Origin: Ignavibacteria bacterium | Lineage (GTDB): Bacteria; Bacteroidota; Ignavibacteria; Tepidaquicellales; Tepidaquicellaceae | Direction: 5' to 3' | Length of the DNA: 64,000 nucleotides | Assembly: GCA_028714695.1 (NCBI GenBank) | Contig: JAQTLX010000009.1 | Coordinates: 78,508 to 142,507, forward strand | Part shown: positions 35,445-44,786 of the stretch, piece by piece | How the letters are laid out: each line of letters opens with the position of its first letter | How positions within the stretch are numbered: the first letter of the stretch is position 1 | Notes under the pieces: generated by a model | What the model saw: only the letters and a program-made list of their open reading frames with translations | Databases searched by the model: none | Told to the model about the DNA's origin: nothing | Program-made: the position numbers and the translations under genes

Positions 35445-37406
35445 TCAGAATGCTTCTCCAATTCCAAAATTCACTACGAATTTATTCTTAAAAATCGTCT
35501 TTAAATTGTTTTGAAAAAGCCATTTCTTGCTGTCGTCTGCCGACGGGTCGAATAACTTAAAACCGAAATCGACTCTTATCGGACCGATGAAAATATTGTA
35601 CCTGATTCCCGTTCCAATGGCTATTGCAATTTGATTTAATCTGAAATCTCTGTGATTCTCCCATACATTCCCAAAATCCGCGAATAATACCGCACCGATA
35701 TTTCTTTTGAAATTATTTGAACCCGGAAATAATTTTTTCCGAAACTCTACGCTTCCCTCTATCCAGAAATTTCCGCCGAATCTTGTATCTTTCACGAATC
35801 CGTTTGAATTTGCGCTCCATCCCCTTAGGCTGTTGCTGCCGCCGCTGTAATATTTATACTGCGGCTGAAGCGGGACTACCCTGTTCCCGCTTTCTTTTTC
35901 AAAATTGTCGGCGAGAATGAATTTAGACGCTATTACATTTTCGCCTTCCAGATTCGCAAGATTAAAATAAAATCTGTTTGAGGTCGATAATTTTGCAAAC
36001 TTTGAATATACAAAAAAATTGCTCTTTACGGCGTTTAAAATAATTCCGGGGAGTAAACCGCCCTCGCCGGCAGTTATGGAATGATAATAACCGCGCGAAG
36101 GCGCTATCGCGTTGTTTGTATTGTCGTGAATAAACGTGACGCTTAAAAACGATGTGTAGAGATTTATTGTTCCGAGATTTCCGAAACTATATTTAATGCG
36201 CGCCAATTCTTCGTTTAGGTCGATGGTTGCCTTGTTGTAAAAAGTATTGTCAGAAATATAATATCTGAGAGAGGCAATATTACCGAGATAATAATTCGTG
36301 TAACCCGGATAATTGTAATAACCGAGAGAAAATTTATCGCTTAAGGATGATTTGTTGTTTATGACGTACGGCACAATCAACTGCGTGACAAGTTCTATTA
36401 AATTTACATCGATTGAATTGAACAATCCGCGAAACTCTGATGTTAAAGTTTTTCCGCCCTTAGAAAAATATTTATCGTAATAACGTATTCCGCCGCCTCC
36501 GAAAAAGTAATTGCTGATGTTGGTTCCTTCAACAAACGGCGTTATTTCGATTTTGTTTCCAAAAACAGTATTGACGTTAAAATCTACTATATTTCCGTTC
36601 GTCGATTTAACTCTTATCCTTGCTGCTTTTACAATCGGCATCTGAGACATGTTCTTTTCGCTGTCCTGCCTTTTTTTCCTGCTGTAAACTTCTCCTTCAC
36701 GGTACGTGATTCCTTTTCCGAGAAAATCTGTCGAAACGTTGTACTTGTTGTCGGTTATAACAAAAGAGGTCTTACCGAAAAAAAATACCGTGTCTGCATT
36801 GATGAAATTTAAAGTAAGGCTTACGGAAGTGTCATACTTCGTGAGCACCATTCCGGAATCTCTTTTGACTCCTGCCGATAAATATCCGTTGTTTTGAAGA
36901 AGGTCCGAAATGCCATCCGAATAATCTATCATTGCGGATTTTGAATAATAATCTTTCGGCTTCACCAATTTCATTGTGTCGATAATCTGATGCACGGAAT
37001 CAGTGACTCTGTCCAGACCGGTAAGTTTTATATCGGATATGGAGTAACGGTGATTTTCGTTTATTAAAAAATTCACTATAACCGTGCTGTCAATATTGTT
37101 GAACACGGTTTCGGATTTTATTATAACATCAAAAAACCCGTTGTCAAAATAAAAACTTGTCAGGTTTGAAACGTCCTGAAACAATACGGAGGATTTAAAA
37201 TATTTCAATCCCGAAATAACAACGGCATCCTTTAAATCACCGTCATCAAAAGATTTTTTATCAATATGTATAAAATTAACATCGTCAATTTCATAATTTT
37301 GAGTATATCCGTTATTAAAATATATCATCGAGAATAACAGCAAAATATAAATTTTATTGATATTCACTTTATTTGATTTCCGGTTGTATTTGGTGCTTTT
37401 TTTCAA
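35445..37406 (-). CDS. Omp85-family outer-membrane protein (BamA/TamA type)
   Basis: A 653-residue protein with an N-terminal signal (hydrophobic IYILLLFSMIYFNNG after a basic stretch). POTRA-like domains occupy about residues 35-260 (VIIKSETVF, YSISDIKLTGLDRV, YREGEVYSRKK). A C-terminal 16-strand barrel ends in phenylalanine (VVNFGIGEAF), as outer-membrane barrels do. Family motifs include YYSGGSNSLRGW and GPIRVDFGFKL. With the convergent tamB gene it probably forms a Tam-like envelope complex. Confidence 0.9.
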   Translation of the reverse strand: MKKSTKYNRKSNKVNINKIYILLLFSMIYFNNGYTQNYEIDDVNFIHIDKKSFDDGDLKDAVVISGLKYFKSSVLFQDVSNLTSFYFDNGFFDVIIKSETVFNNIDSTVIVNFLINENHRYSISDIKLTGLDRVTDSVHQIIDTMKLVKPKDYYSKSAMIDYSDGISDLLQNNGYLSAGVKRDSGMVLTKYDTSVSLTLNFINADTVFFFGKTSFVITDNKYNVSTDFLGKGITYREGEVYSRKKRQDSEKNMSQMPIVKAARIRVKSTNGNIVDFNVNTVFGNKIEITPFVEGTNISNYFFGGGGIRYYDKYFSKGGKTLTSEFRGLFNSIDVNLIELVTQLIVPYVINNKSSLSDKFSLGYYNYPGYTNYYLGNIASLRYYISDNTFYNKATIDLNEELARIKYSFGNLGTINLYTSFLSVTFIHDNTNNAIAPSRGYYHSITAGEGGLLPGIILNAVKSNFFVYSKFAKLSTSNRFYFNLANLEGENVIASKFILADNFEKESGNRVVPLQPQYKYYSGGSNSLRGWSANSNGFVKDTRFGGNFWIEGSVEFRKKLFPGSNNFKRNIGAVLFADFGNVWENHRDFRLNQIAIAIGTGIRYNIFIGPIRVDFGFKLFDPSADDSKKWLFQNNLKTIFKNKFVVNFGIGEAF

Positions 37407-37604
37407 ATTGAAGTTATAATTACATAAACAACCATTATGTTATTAAAGTCTTTGTAAATACGGTTGATAAGAGCGCTTCTTTCGGAAAATATTGTTGCGG
37501 CAATATGCGCATGCACGAAAATATATATATATGGAAATTGGCATAACGAATAGATTCAATTATAGTTATTATTTTGTTCGAATAAAAAATAAAGAGGAAA
37601 AACT

Positions 37605-38117
37605 ATGATACTTAAACCCAAATACGAAGATATTCCCGAATACTGCCGTTACTTTATAGACCTTATAAAAGATACCGATTTAATTGAAGCATTGAAAAAC
37701 AGCCGTGACTATACGCTGAATCTTATGTCAACTGTTCCCGCGGAGAAGGAAAACTTTTCTTACGGAGAAGGCAAATGGACGCTGAAACAAGTGGTATGCC
37801 ATATCGCAGATTGCGAAAGGATATACGCCTATAGGGCATTGAGATTTTCAAGAAGAGATAATACGCAGTTGGAGGGCTTTGAAGAAGATAAATACGCGGT
37901 TAATGCAAATGTTTCTATACGCAGCCTTAAGGAAATCACCGAAGAATACAAATCAATAAGAGAATCCACGATTAAGTTATACGAATATATGACTGACGAA
38001 ATGCTCGATTTTAAAGGAATTGCAAATGAAATGTTATATGCGCCGCGCAGTCTCGGCTGGATGGGTGCGGGTCACAATATGCATCACTGCAATTTTATAA
38101 AAGAACGCTATCTTTGA
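37605..38117 (+). CDS. DinB-like putative metalloenzyme
   Basis: A 170-residue four-helix-bundle protein. Metal-binding histidines are visible in KQVVCHIADCER and GAGHNMHHCNF, and the GEGKWTLKQVVCHIAD segment is typical of DinB_2 proteins, related to thiol transferases. A good RBS (GAGG, 37592-37595) precedes the start. The substrate is probably a small thiol adduct; this is not shown here. Confidence 0.85.
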   Translation: MILKPKYEDIPEYCRYFIDLIKDTDLIEALKNSRDYTLNLMSTVPAEKENFSYGEGKWTLKQVVCHIADCERIYAYRALRFSRRDNTQLEGFEEDKYAVNANVSIRSLKEITEEYKSIRESTIKLYEYMTDEMLDFKGIANEMLYAPRSLGWMGAGHNMHHCNFIKERYL

Positions 38118-38198
38118 TGCGGCATATAAACGGGAACGAGCATTGCGCGGATTTTTATTGCCGCCATTATGGTTTCGTAATAAAAGGAGAACAAAAAA

Positions 38199-38750
38199 AT
38201 GAGAAAATTAAAATCTTTTAACCTTTTAACACTTGACGGCTTTTTCGAAGGTCCGAACGGTGAAATACACTGGCATAATGTTGACGATGAATTCAGCGAA
38301 CTTGCGGTAGAGAATTCTAAGAACGCGGATATGTTTGTCTTCGGCAGGAAAACATATCAGTTAATGGAAAAATACTGGCCGACAGAAACGGCTCTTAAAA
38401 ACGATCCTGTGATTGCCGAAATTATGAACACCACGAAGAAAATTGTCTTCTCAAGAACACTGAAAAAAGCAGACTGGAATAATACAACTCTCTTAAAGGA
38501 TAATGCAGCGGAAGAAATTCTGAAACTGAAAAAACAAAATGGAAAAGATATGGTTATCTTTGGGAGCGCGGATTTATCGTCCACTTTGATTCAAAATAAC
38601 TTAATCGACGAATTCGAAATAATGCTGAACCCCGTAATACTCGGAAATGGCAGCCCCCTTTTCAAAAATATACGGAACAAAATAACCCTAAAACTCTTAA
38701 ACTCAAAAACATATAAAAACGGTAATGTACTGCTGACATACTCCGTTTAA
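38199..38750 (+). CDS. Dihydrofolate-reductase-like (RibD C-terminal domain) protein
   Basis: A 183-residue protein: FNLLTLDGFFEGPNGEIHW at the N-terminus, MFVFGRKTYQLM, KKIVFSRTL and the nucleotide-binding VIFGSADLSSTL. These are hallmarks of the RibD_C/DHFR-like reductase family. Members are usually annotated only as dihydrofolate reductase family proteins. Strong RBS (AAAGGAGAAC). Single gene. Confidence 0.88.
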   Translation: MRKLKSFNLLTLDGFFEGPNGEIHWHNVDDEFSELAVENSKNADMFVFGRKTYQLMEKYWPTETALKNDPVIAEIMNTTKKIVFSRTLKKADWNNTTLLKDNAAEEILKLKKQNGKDMVIFGSADLSSTLIQNNLIDEFEIMLNPVILGNGSPLFKNIRNKITLKLLNSKTYKNGNVLLTYSV

Positions 38751-38898
38751 TTTTAAACCGCATATTAATCAAAGAGTTAGAATCAAGAATCGAAAATTTA
38801 GGTAATATTAATTTTTCTACTGACTTCTTGAATCTGCTTTTGAAAATTATCATTTCAATTGATAAACCTATAGTATACTTTTATTCTAATATACAATT

Positions 38899-40362
38899 AT
38901 GAGGCTTACAGTAAATAGAAAGAAAGACAGAATTTATCCTGATTCAAAAAGAGTTATAACACGATTCTTCGATCATGGTGAAATTAAAGCAAAGTCCATC
39001 GTGACAAAAATTCTTGATATGAGCGAGATTGAAGCGGATAACTCTCTCAATCAGGTGCTTAGAGAATTTTCCAAACGCCACAGAAATATCACTCAGATTT
39101 TCCTTACCAATTATGCTAAAACATATCATCATTTAAGCAGGATAATAGGGAATCAGGAAATTTCATTCACAAAGAAATTATTGATAGGCTCGTATTTCAC
39201 AATGGAATATTCAATCGAATCTGCGGCGCTGTTTAATCCTTCTGTCGTGGAACATCCAGACCAGACAGGGCTTGAAGCGGGTCAAAAAAGAATCATATTA
39301 AGTTTCAGGGGAACAGGCGAAAGCCATATCTCTTCAATCGTATTCAGAAGCGGAATTATAGATAAGGATCACAATATAATACTTGACCATCAGGGAAATT
39401 ATGTGAGCGAAGCGGAAATAATAAAAGGGTATGAGTACAATAAAAAAGAATTTCAAAACATTTTATTGGAACACGGAATTTCAGACGGCATTTCAATTAC
39501 AATCCTTGATAAATTATCAGACACATTTTTTTATACCGGACTGAAAGAGTCCATTCAAAAAGAACAGGATACAAAAAAACTGAATCTCGATCAGAAAAAA
39601 ACTTTGAAAGAAATGATGTGGCTCGCGAAATCGCATTACGAAGTAGTGTTTTCCCTCGATACCGATATTTCCGAAAGAGTGCTGTTTCCCGTTTCAAGAA
39701 CGGAAAGCAACGGAATCGAAGACGCGAGATTCGTACGGTTTCAAGAAGAAAACGGCGAATCCGCTTATTATGCAACATATACGGCATACGACGGATATAC
39801 AATTCTTCCGAAACTTCTCGAAACAAAAGATTTTTATCATTTTAAAAACCTGCCTCTGCATGGTGAGTGCATGCGGGATAAAAATTTTGCTTTATTCCCG
39901 CGGAAGATAAACGGAAAATATGCAATGCTTTCAAGAATTGACGGCCTAAATCAGTATATAATGTTTTCCGATAATGTAACAGTCTGGGAAACCGCTGAAT
40001 TGCTATGGGAACCCAAATACACCTGGGAACTGATACAGGTCGGCAATTGCGGCTCGCCGATTGAAACCGATGACGGGTGGATTGTTATCTCTCACGGAGT
40101 AGGTCAAATGCGAAAATACTGTATAGGCGCTTTGCTGCTCGACCTGAACGACCCGACGAGAGTTATCGGAAGTCTTAAAGAGCCTCTAATTGTTCCCAAT
40201 GAAGACGAACGGGAAGGATATGTGCCGAACGTTGTTTATTCCTGCGGTTCAATAATTCATAACGGCGAATTGATTATTCCTTACGCTATTTCCGATTACG
40301 CATCGTCTTTCGCGACAGTAAACGTGAAAACTCTCATAAGCAAACTGATCGAAAAAGATTAA
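38899..40362 (+). CDS. GH130-family glycoside phosphorylase/hydrolase, long form
   Basis: A 487-residue protein. The five-bladed propeller of GH130 occupies about residues 185-480, with NGIEDARFVRFQ (the catalytic Asp region), MLSRIDGLNQYIMFSD, GNCGSPIETDDGWIVISHG and a closing VPNVVYSCGS. The N-terminal 180 residues are an extra helical domain seen in long GH130 members. GH130 enzymes phosphorolyse beta-mannosides. It is convergent (3 nt apart) with a cluster holding a second GH130 and two GT4 proteins, suggesting synthesis or turnover of a mannose-type glycan. Confidence 0.85.
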   Translation: MRLTVNRKKDRIYPDSKRVITRFFDHGEIKAKSIVTKILDMSEIEADNSLNQVLREFSKRHRNITQIFLTNYAKTYHHLSRIIGNQEISFTKKLLIGSYFTMEYSIESAALFNPSVVEHPDQTGLEAGQKRIILSFRGTGESHISSIVFRSGIIDKDHNIILDHQGNYVSEAEIIKGYEYNKKEFQNILLEHGISDGISITILDKLSDTFFYTGLKESIQKEQDTKKLNLDQKKTLKEMMWLAKSHYEVVFSLDTDISERVLFPVSRTESNGIEDARFVRFQEENGESAYYATYTAYDGYTILPKLLETKDFYHFKNLPLHGECMRDKNFALFPRKINGKYAMLSRIDGLNQYIMFSDNVTVWETAELLWEPKYTWELIQVGNCGSPIETDDGWIVISHGVGQMRKYCIGALLLDLNDPTRVIGSLKEPLIVPNEDEREGYVPNVVYSCGSIIHNGELIIPYAISDYASSFATVNVKTLISKLIEKD

Positions 40363-40365
40363 ATA

Positions 40366-41376
40366 TCACTCCGATAAAATTCTGTTATAAATTCGGATGT
40401 ATTCATCAGCCATTTTAGCGCGTGTAAATTTATTCTCTGCCAGTTCACGGCAGTCTTTTCTGTTCAGGTCTTTAATCTTCTTAACCGCTTCAACTGCTTC
40501 GTCCATTTCCGCGACGAGAAATCCCGTCTTATCGTTTATTATAAGTTCCGGCATAGACCCTCGTTCAAATGCTATAACAGGTGTTCCGCAAAAATATGAT
40601 TCGACTATGCTCAGACCGAAAGGTTCTTCAAAACTGACGGGATGAAGCAGCGCAAAAGCGCCTCCGAGAAGTTCATCGCGCTTTTCCGGTCCGGAATTAC
40701 CGGCATAAATAATATTTTTGTTATCAATGTACGGCTTTATTTTTTCCTCAAAATATTTTTCATCCTGTATAAGTCCGGAAATTATTAACTTCATGCCGGC
40801 TGACTTTGCAATCATGATAGATTCATAAGTTCCTTTTTCGGGATGTATGCGTCCGAAAAATAAAAGATAATCTCCCGGCTTCTCTTTAAATGTAAATTCA
40901 TTTTCATTAATACCGTTGTATACCGTTGCAATATATTTTAATTCCGGGCTTCTGTCGGAATTGCTTATCGAAACGTAATAATTTGTATCGTTATATTTTT
41001 TATAAACAGGAATAATCTTGGGCGATGAAAATCCGTGAATTGTAGTGACCATAGGAGTCTTAATAAGATTCGAATATGTCAGAGGGAGAAAATCGTAGTT
41101 GTTGTGAATGATATCGAATCGCGATGCCTTTTCCATGAGATTGCTTATATGCAGGCATTCACAAACCTTCGAATCGAAATCCGGATTTTCACCGTACGGT
41201 TTTTCAATGACATAATCGAGTTTCCCGTTTGTGATAGAGTCGCCTGTTGCAAACAGCGTTACGTCAATTCCCTTCTCCGCAAGTCCTTCCGCTATGTTCG
41301 ATGAAACCTGTTCCCATGGACCGTATTTTTTGGGCGGAGTTCTCCATACGGCGGGTGCTAATACTGCCGCTTTCAT
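40366..41376 (-). CDS. GT4-family glycosyltransferase
   Basis: A 336-residue GT-B enzyme. The N-terminal half has WRTPPKKYGPWEQVSSNIAEGL and HNNYDFLPL; the C-terminal half has LFFGRIHPEKGTYESI and the nucleotide-sugar site FEEPFGLSIVESYFCGTPV. It retains a retaining-GT Glu pair (EPFGLSIVE). It overlaps the GH130 stop by 4 nt and is the last gene of the 44555-40366 operon. Donor and acceptor unknown. Confidence 0.9.
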   Translation of the reverse strand: MKAAVLAPAVWRTPPKKYGPWEQVSSNIAEGLAEKGIDVTLFATGDSITNGKLDYVIEKPYGENPDFDSKVCECLHISNLMEKASRFDIIHNNYDFLPLTYSNLIKTPMVTTIHGFSSPKIIPVYKKYNDTNYYVSISNSDRSPELKYIATVYNGINENEFTFKEKPGDYLLFFGRIHPEKGTYESIMIAKSAGMKLIISGLIQDEKYFEEKIKPYIDNKNIIYAGNSGPEKRDELLGGAFALLHPVSFEEPFGLSIVESYFCGTPVIAFERGSMPELIINDKTGFLVAEMDEAVEAVKKIKDLNRKDCRELAENKFTRAKMADEYIRIYNRILSE

Positions 41377-42302
41377 AATGCACTGCGTGATTTATTCAAG
41401 CAGCACGAAACAAGTTCGTCCAGAACAGCCTCGCCTGCACACATAACTTTGTCCGCGCCCCCCCAGTATATTTTTACCGTTCCGTCAGGCTCAGGTATAG
41501 CGCCGCATGTAAACACAACGTTGTGTACATAACCCGTTATTTCATATTCTTCTTCAGGCTGAAGAATCCATTCATCATAAACACCCAGCATTTTTGATGG
41601 ATCTTTCAGGTCATGCAAAGCAGCCCCCAGCCTGTAAACGCTTCCGTCCATTGTTTGAAATACTCCGTGATAAATACTCAGCCAGCCGCTGCTCGTCTTT
41701 ATCGGCGGCGCTCCGGGACCAATTTTCATTTCATCCCAGTGATATTTTACCGGACGCATAACAACTTTAGAATCACCCCAGTACTTTAAATCCTTTGAGT
41801 ACGATATCCAGATTGACCATGGAGTAATTTCGGAATGAGGCCGGTCGAGCCTTGCATAAAGACCGTTAATTCTTTCGGGAAAAATTACAACGTTGCGGTA
41901 ATCGGCTTCAGTAATCAGCGAAAATCTTTCGATGGATTTGAAATCGCGTGTTTTGGCAAGACCAATACGAACGCCGTATCTTGAATAAGCGCTGTATGTT
42001 ATAAGATATTCGCCTTCAATAAAGGTTATTCGCGGGTCTTCAACGCCGTATTCTTCATATAATTTAAAATCACCTTCTTCGGATGGAATCATGAACGGCT
42101 CCGGATTTACTTTGAAATTATATCCGTCGGTGCTTTCTGCAAGCCCTATGATGCTTCGTCCGTTTAAAAGATGCGAACGAAAGAGCAATAAATATTTGCC
42201 GCCGTATTTTACCGCTCCGGCATTATGAACCGTTGCAACTTTGTACGGAACATCGTCTTTTGTAAGTATGGGATTTTCGGGATATCGTTTTATTATTGAC
42301 AC
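41373..42302 (-). CDS. GH130-family beta-mannoside phosphorylase-like protein, short form
   Basis: A 309-residue single propeller. The signature EEYGVEDPRITFIEGEYL carries the proton-donor Asp; GPGAPPIKTSSGWLSIYHG and GYVHNVVFTCG are further family motifs. It lacks the N-terminal helical domain of the GH130 at 38899. It lies between two GT4 genes with tight spacing (12 nt upstream, 4-nt overlap downstream). Confidence 0.9.
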   Translation of the reverse strand: MSIIKRYPENPILTKDDVPYKVATVHNAGAVKYGGKYLLLFRSHLLNGRSIIGLAESTDGYNFKVNPEPFMIPSEEGDFKLYEEYGVEDPRITFIEGEYLITYSAYSRYGVRIGLAKTRDFKSIERFSLITEADYRNVVIFPERINGLYARLDRPHSEITPWSIWISYSKDLKYWGDSKVVMRPVKYHWDEMKIGPGAPPIKTSSGWLSIYHGVFQTMDGSVYRLGAALHDLKDPSKMLGVYDEWILQPEEEYEITGYVHNVVFTCGAIPEPDGTVKIYWGGADKVMCAGEAVLDELVSCCLNKSRSAL

Positions 42303-42314
42303 GCTTGTTTAATT

Positions 42315-44555
42315 TTATTTTTCATATTCATATTCGAGTTCGAATGCGCCGAGTACGGTAAGGTGTGACATCAGATATGACAGCGTGCTTTCCGCTCCCT
42401 GATTTCTGTTAAGCCCGTAATCTTCGAGTCCGTCATTACATCCTCCTGTTTCAAAATCATAAACGGGAAGACTCAAAACGTTCTTTCCTAAAAACCACAT
42501 GTAGGACGTGAACATTTTGTCAAGATAACTTTTGTCTTTTGTTATGCTGTATGCTTTTGAAAAAAGAAGAACCATTCCCATTACATCGATAGACTGTTGT
42601 GCAAATTCAGCGCACTTGCCCCCCTTCCGATACCAGCCTTTGCTTCCGACAGGCTTCAAAAAACCGCTGCTCATTGTTACGCTTTCGAGAAATGCCGTAG
42701 ATTCGATGGCGATTTTCAGAATCCTGTCTTCGTTGAAAACTTCCGCGGCGTGAAACATAGCAAGCGGAATTATGGCATTATCATATGTCAGAATATCTTT
42801 AAACCATTTCCATTCATCCGATTTCTCTTTGTCGTACATTGCCGCCAGTTTGTCGGTAAGTTCATACATCAGGGATTCCGTTTTAGAATCCGCAACAAAG
42901 TGTTTTAGATAATAAGATAAACCTATTATTGAGTTGGCAATTCCCCGCATGTGCTTAAGTTGCCCGAAGACAGGCATGGAATTGGAAAAAATATCCAGAC
43001 TGAGTTGATGGTACGAGTCAACCGGAAAATTACAGATTAAGTATCCCAGCGCCCAGATTGTTCTTCCAAAACAATCTTCGGACCCGACTTCGTCAAGATA
43101 ACTTCTGTTGAAACTTAAAAAATTTCTGAATGTACCGTCATCGTTTTGCATATAATGTATATAACTCAAATAAACAGGCATCAAATTGAGTGACTCGGGA
43201 ATTTTGTTTTTATGATATGCCATCGCAGTCATTAGAAGTGCTCTTGAATTATCATCCGTGCAATACCCTTCTTTTAAATTCGGAATTCCGTACTTCGCGT
43301 GCTGCACAATACCCGTATCATCAGTTAATTTAATAACGTGTGAGAGTGTAAAATCCGGTAGAAGGTACGGGTCGAGAGTTGTTTGCTTTATCTTCGGTAC
43401 ATAAGAGAATGTTAGTATTGCGGATTCTGCCGTTTTTATATATTTACCGCCAATCTTAGGCCATTTCAGTTTTTGACCGTATTCAAAGGCCGTCTCGCGC
43501 AGTAGTTCTATTTTATCTTTGTTGTCGAGAAGGTCCAGAAGAATGTTTCCGAGTTGTATGTGATTATGAAAATCAAACAGCATCCCCCTGCCGTCCGCAA
43601 GCAGTTCCTGCGCATGCCAGTAAGGAGTGGAAATTACTGCAGTGCCTGCGCCGATTGCATACGATAACGTACCGCTTGTTATCTGCGCTTCGTTCAGATA
43701 TGGTGTTATATAAATGTCGGTCGCGTATAAATATTCCATCAGCAATTCTTCGGGAACGAAATTCTTATAGAAGTAAACATAATTTTCAAGTCCGTTTTCT
43801 TTTACAAGCCTCAGAAGATATTCCCTGTATTCTTCTCCGTTCTTTGTGATGACCTTCGGATGCGTATTTCCGAGCACTACATAAAGAATGTCCTTGTGTT
43901 TCTCGACCACACGCGGCAATGCTTTTATTACCGTTTCAATGCCTTTGTTTCTGCTTAATAAGCCGAAAGTAAATAATGCTGTCTTATCATTGAAATTGAA
44001 TTTTTCGCGGACTGTCTCCCTGTGAAAAACCTTGCTGACAGGTACTCCGTGTTCAATGATTTCGATTTTTTCCTCGGGTATATTGTATATTTCAAGAAGA
44101 AATTTTACCGCTTTCTTGCTCATCACAATAACCTTGTAGGCTTTTTTGCTTAGTTCCTGAACAATCATTTTTTGTATATGTGACGGCTCCTTTATCACGG
44201 TATGAAAAGTAACAATCAGCGGAATTTTAAGCCGGCTGACAAGCGAAAGTATATAAACTCCGCTTTCACCTCCGAATATTCCGAACTCATGCTGCAGAAT
44301 ACATACATCCGCTTTGTTGTAATTTATATATTTGGCGGCGCTGACATAATCTCTTTGAATGTTTTGTTTTACAACGAAAGCAACTTCAGCCGGAAAATTG
44401 TATCCCTGTTCGGAATCACTGACGGCGACTATATAGAGATTTGGAAATAAACTTGTATATCCGAAATTATCCGCAATTGATTTAACTAAATTATAAGTAA
44501 AAGTTCCAATTCCGCATTTTTGCGGCGGATAAGTTCCTATAAAGGCGAGTTTCAT
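42315..44555 (-). CDS. GT4 glycosyltransferase fused to a C-terminal helical glycosidase-like domain
   Basis: A 746-residue two-part protein. Residues 1 to about 390 are a GT4 GT-B enzyme (FIGTYPPQKCGIGTFTYNL, FGLLSRNKGIETVIKALPRV, GAGTAVISTPYWHAQE). From about residue 405, starting DDTGIVQHAKYGIPNLKEG, the rest is helical with repeated aromatic/Gly segments (CTDDNSRALLMTAMAYH, NQGAESTLSYLMSHL) resembling an alpha/alpha toroid of glycosidases. Transfer and trimming of one glycan by a single polypeptide is plausible but inferred. It is the first gene of the operon with GH130 and GT4. Confidence 0.82.
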   Translation of the reverse strand: MKLAFIGTYPPQKCGIGTFTYNLVKSIADNFGYTSLFPNLYIVAVSDSEQGYNFPAEVAFVVKQNIQRDYVSAAKYINYNKADVCILQHEFGIFGGESGVYILSLVSRLKIPLIVTFHTVIKEPSHIQKMIVQELSKKAYKVIVMSKKAVKFLLEIYNIPEEKIEIIEHGVPVSKVFHRETVREKFNFNDKTALFTFGLLSRNKGIETVIKALPRVVEKHKDILYVVLGNTHPKVITKNGEEYREYLLRLVKENGLENYVYFYKNFVPEELLMEYLYATDIYITPYLNEAQITSGTLSYAIGAGTAVISTPYWHAQELLADGRGMLFDFHNHIQLGNILLDLLDNKDKIELLRETAFEYGQKLKWPKIGGKYIKTAESAILTFSYVPKIKQTTLDPYLLPDFTLSHVIKLTDDTGIVQHAKYGIPNLKEGYCTDDNSRALLMTAMAYHKNKIPESLNLMPVYLSYIHYMQNDDGTFRNFLSFNRSYLDEVGSEDCFGRTIWALGYLICNFPVDSYHQLSLDIFSNSMPVFGQLKHMRGIANSIIGLSYYLKHFVADSKTESLMYELTDKLAAMYDKEKSDEWKWFKDILTYDNAIIPLAMFHAAEVFNEDRILKIAIESTAFLESVTMSSGFLKPVGSKGWYRKGGKCAEFAQQSIDVMGMVLLFSKAYSITKDKSYLDKMFTSYMWFLGKNVLSLPVYDFETGGCNDGLEDYGLNRNQGAESTLSYLMSHLTVLGAFELEYEYEK

Positions 44556-44786
44556 ATCTAAAAAATTAAGAAATAACTTTGTTTTAAAACGAAAGATTTC
44601 GTCAGATGAATTTAAAGGAATGTCATACTGCCCTGTAAAAATAAAACAGAATGATAAAAAAATATCCCTTTAAATTACTTACACTTTTTTGCGCAAAATA
44701 GTTCAATTCTATAATCGGTAATTCCTTAAATAAAAAACTGATATTTCTTAATGCAATTTTATAATGTTATCATAAAAGCATTCCAA

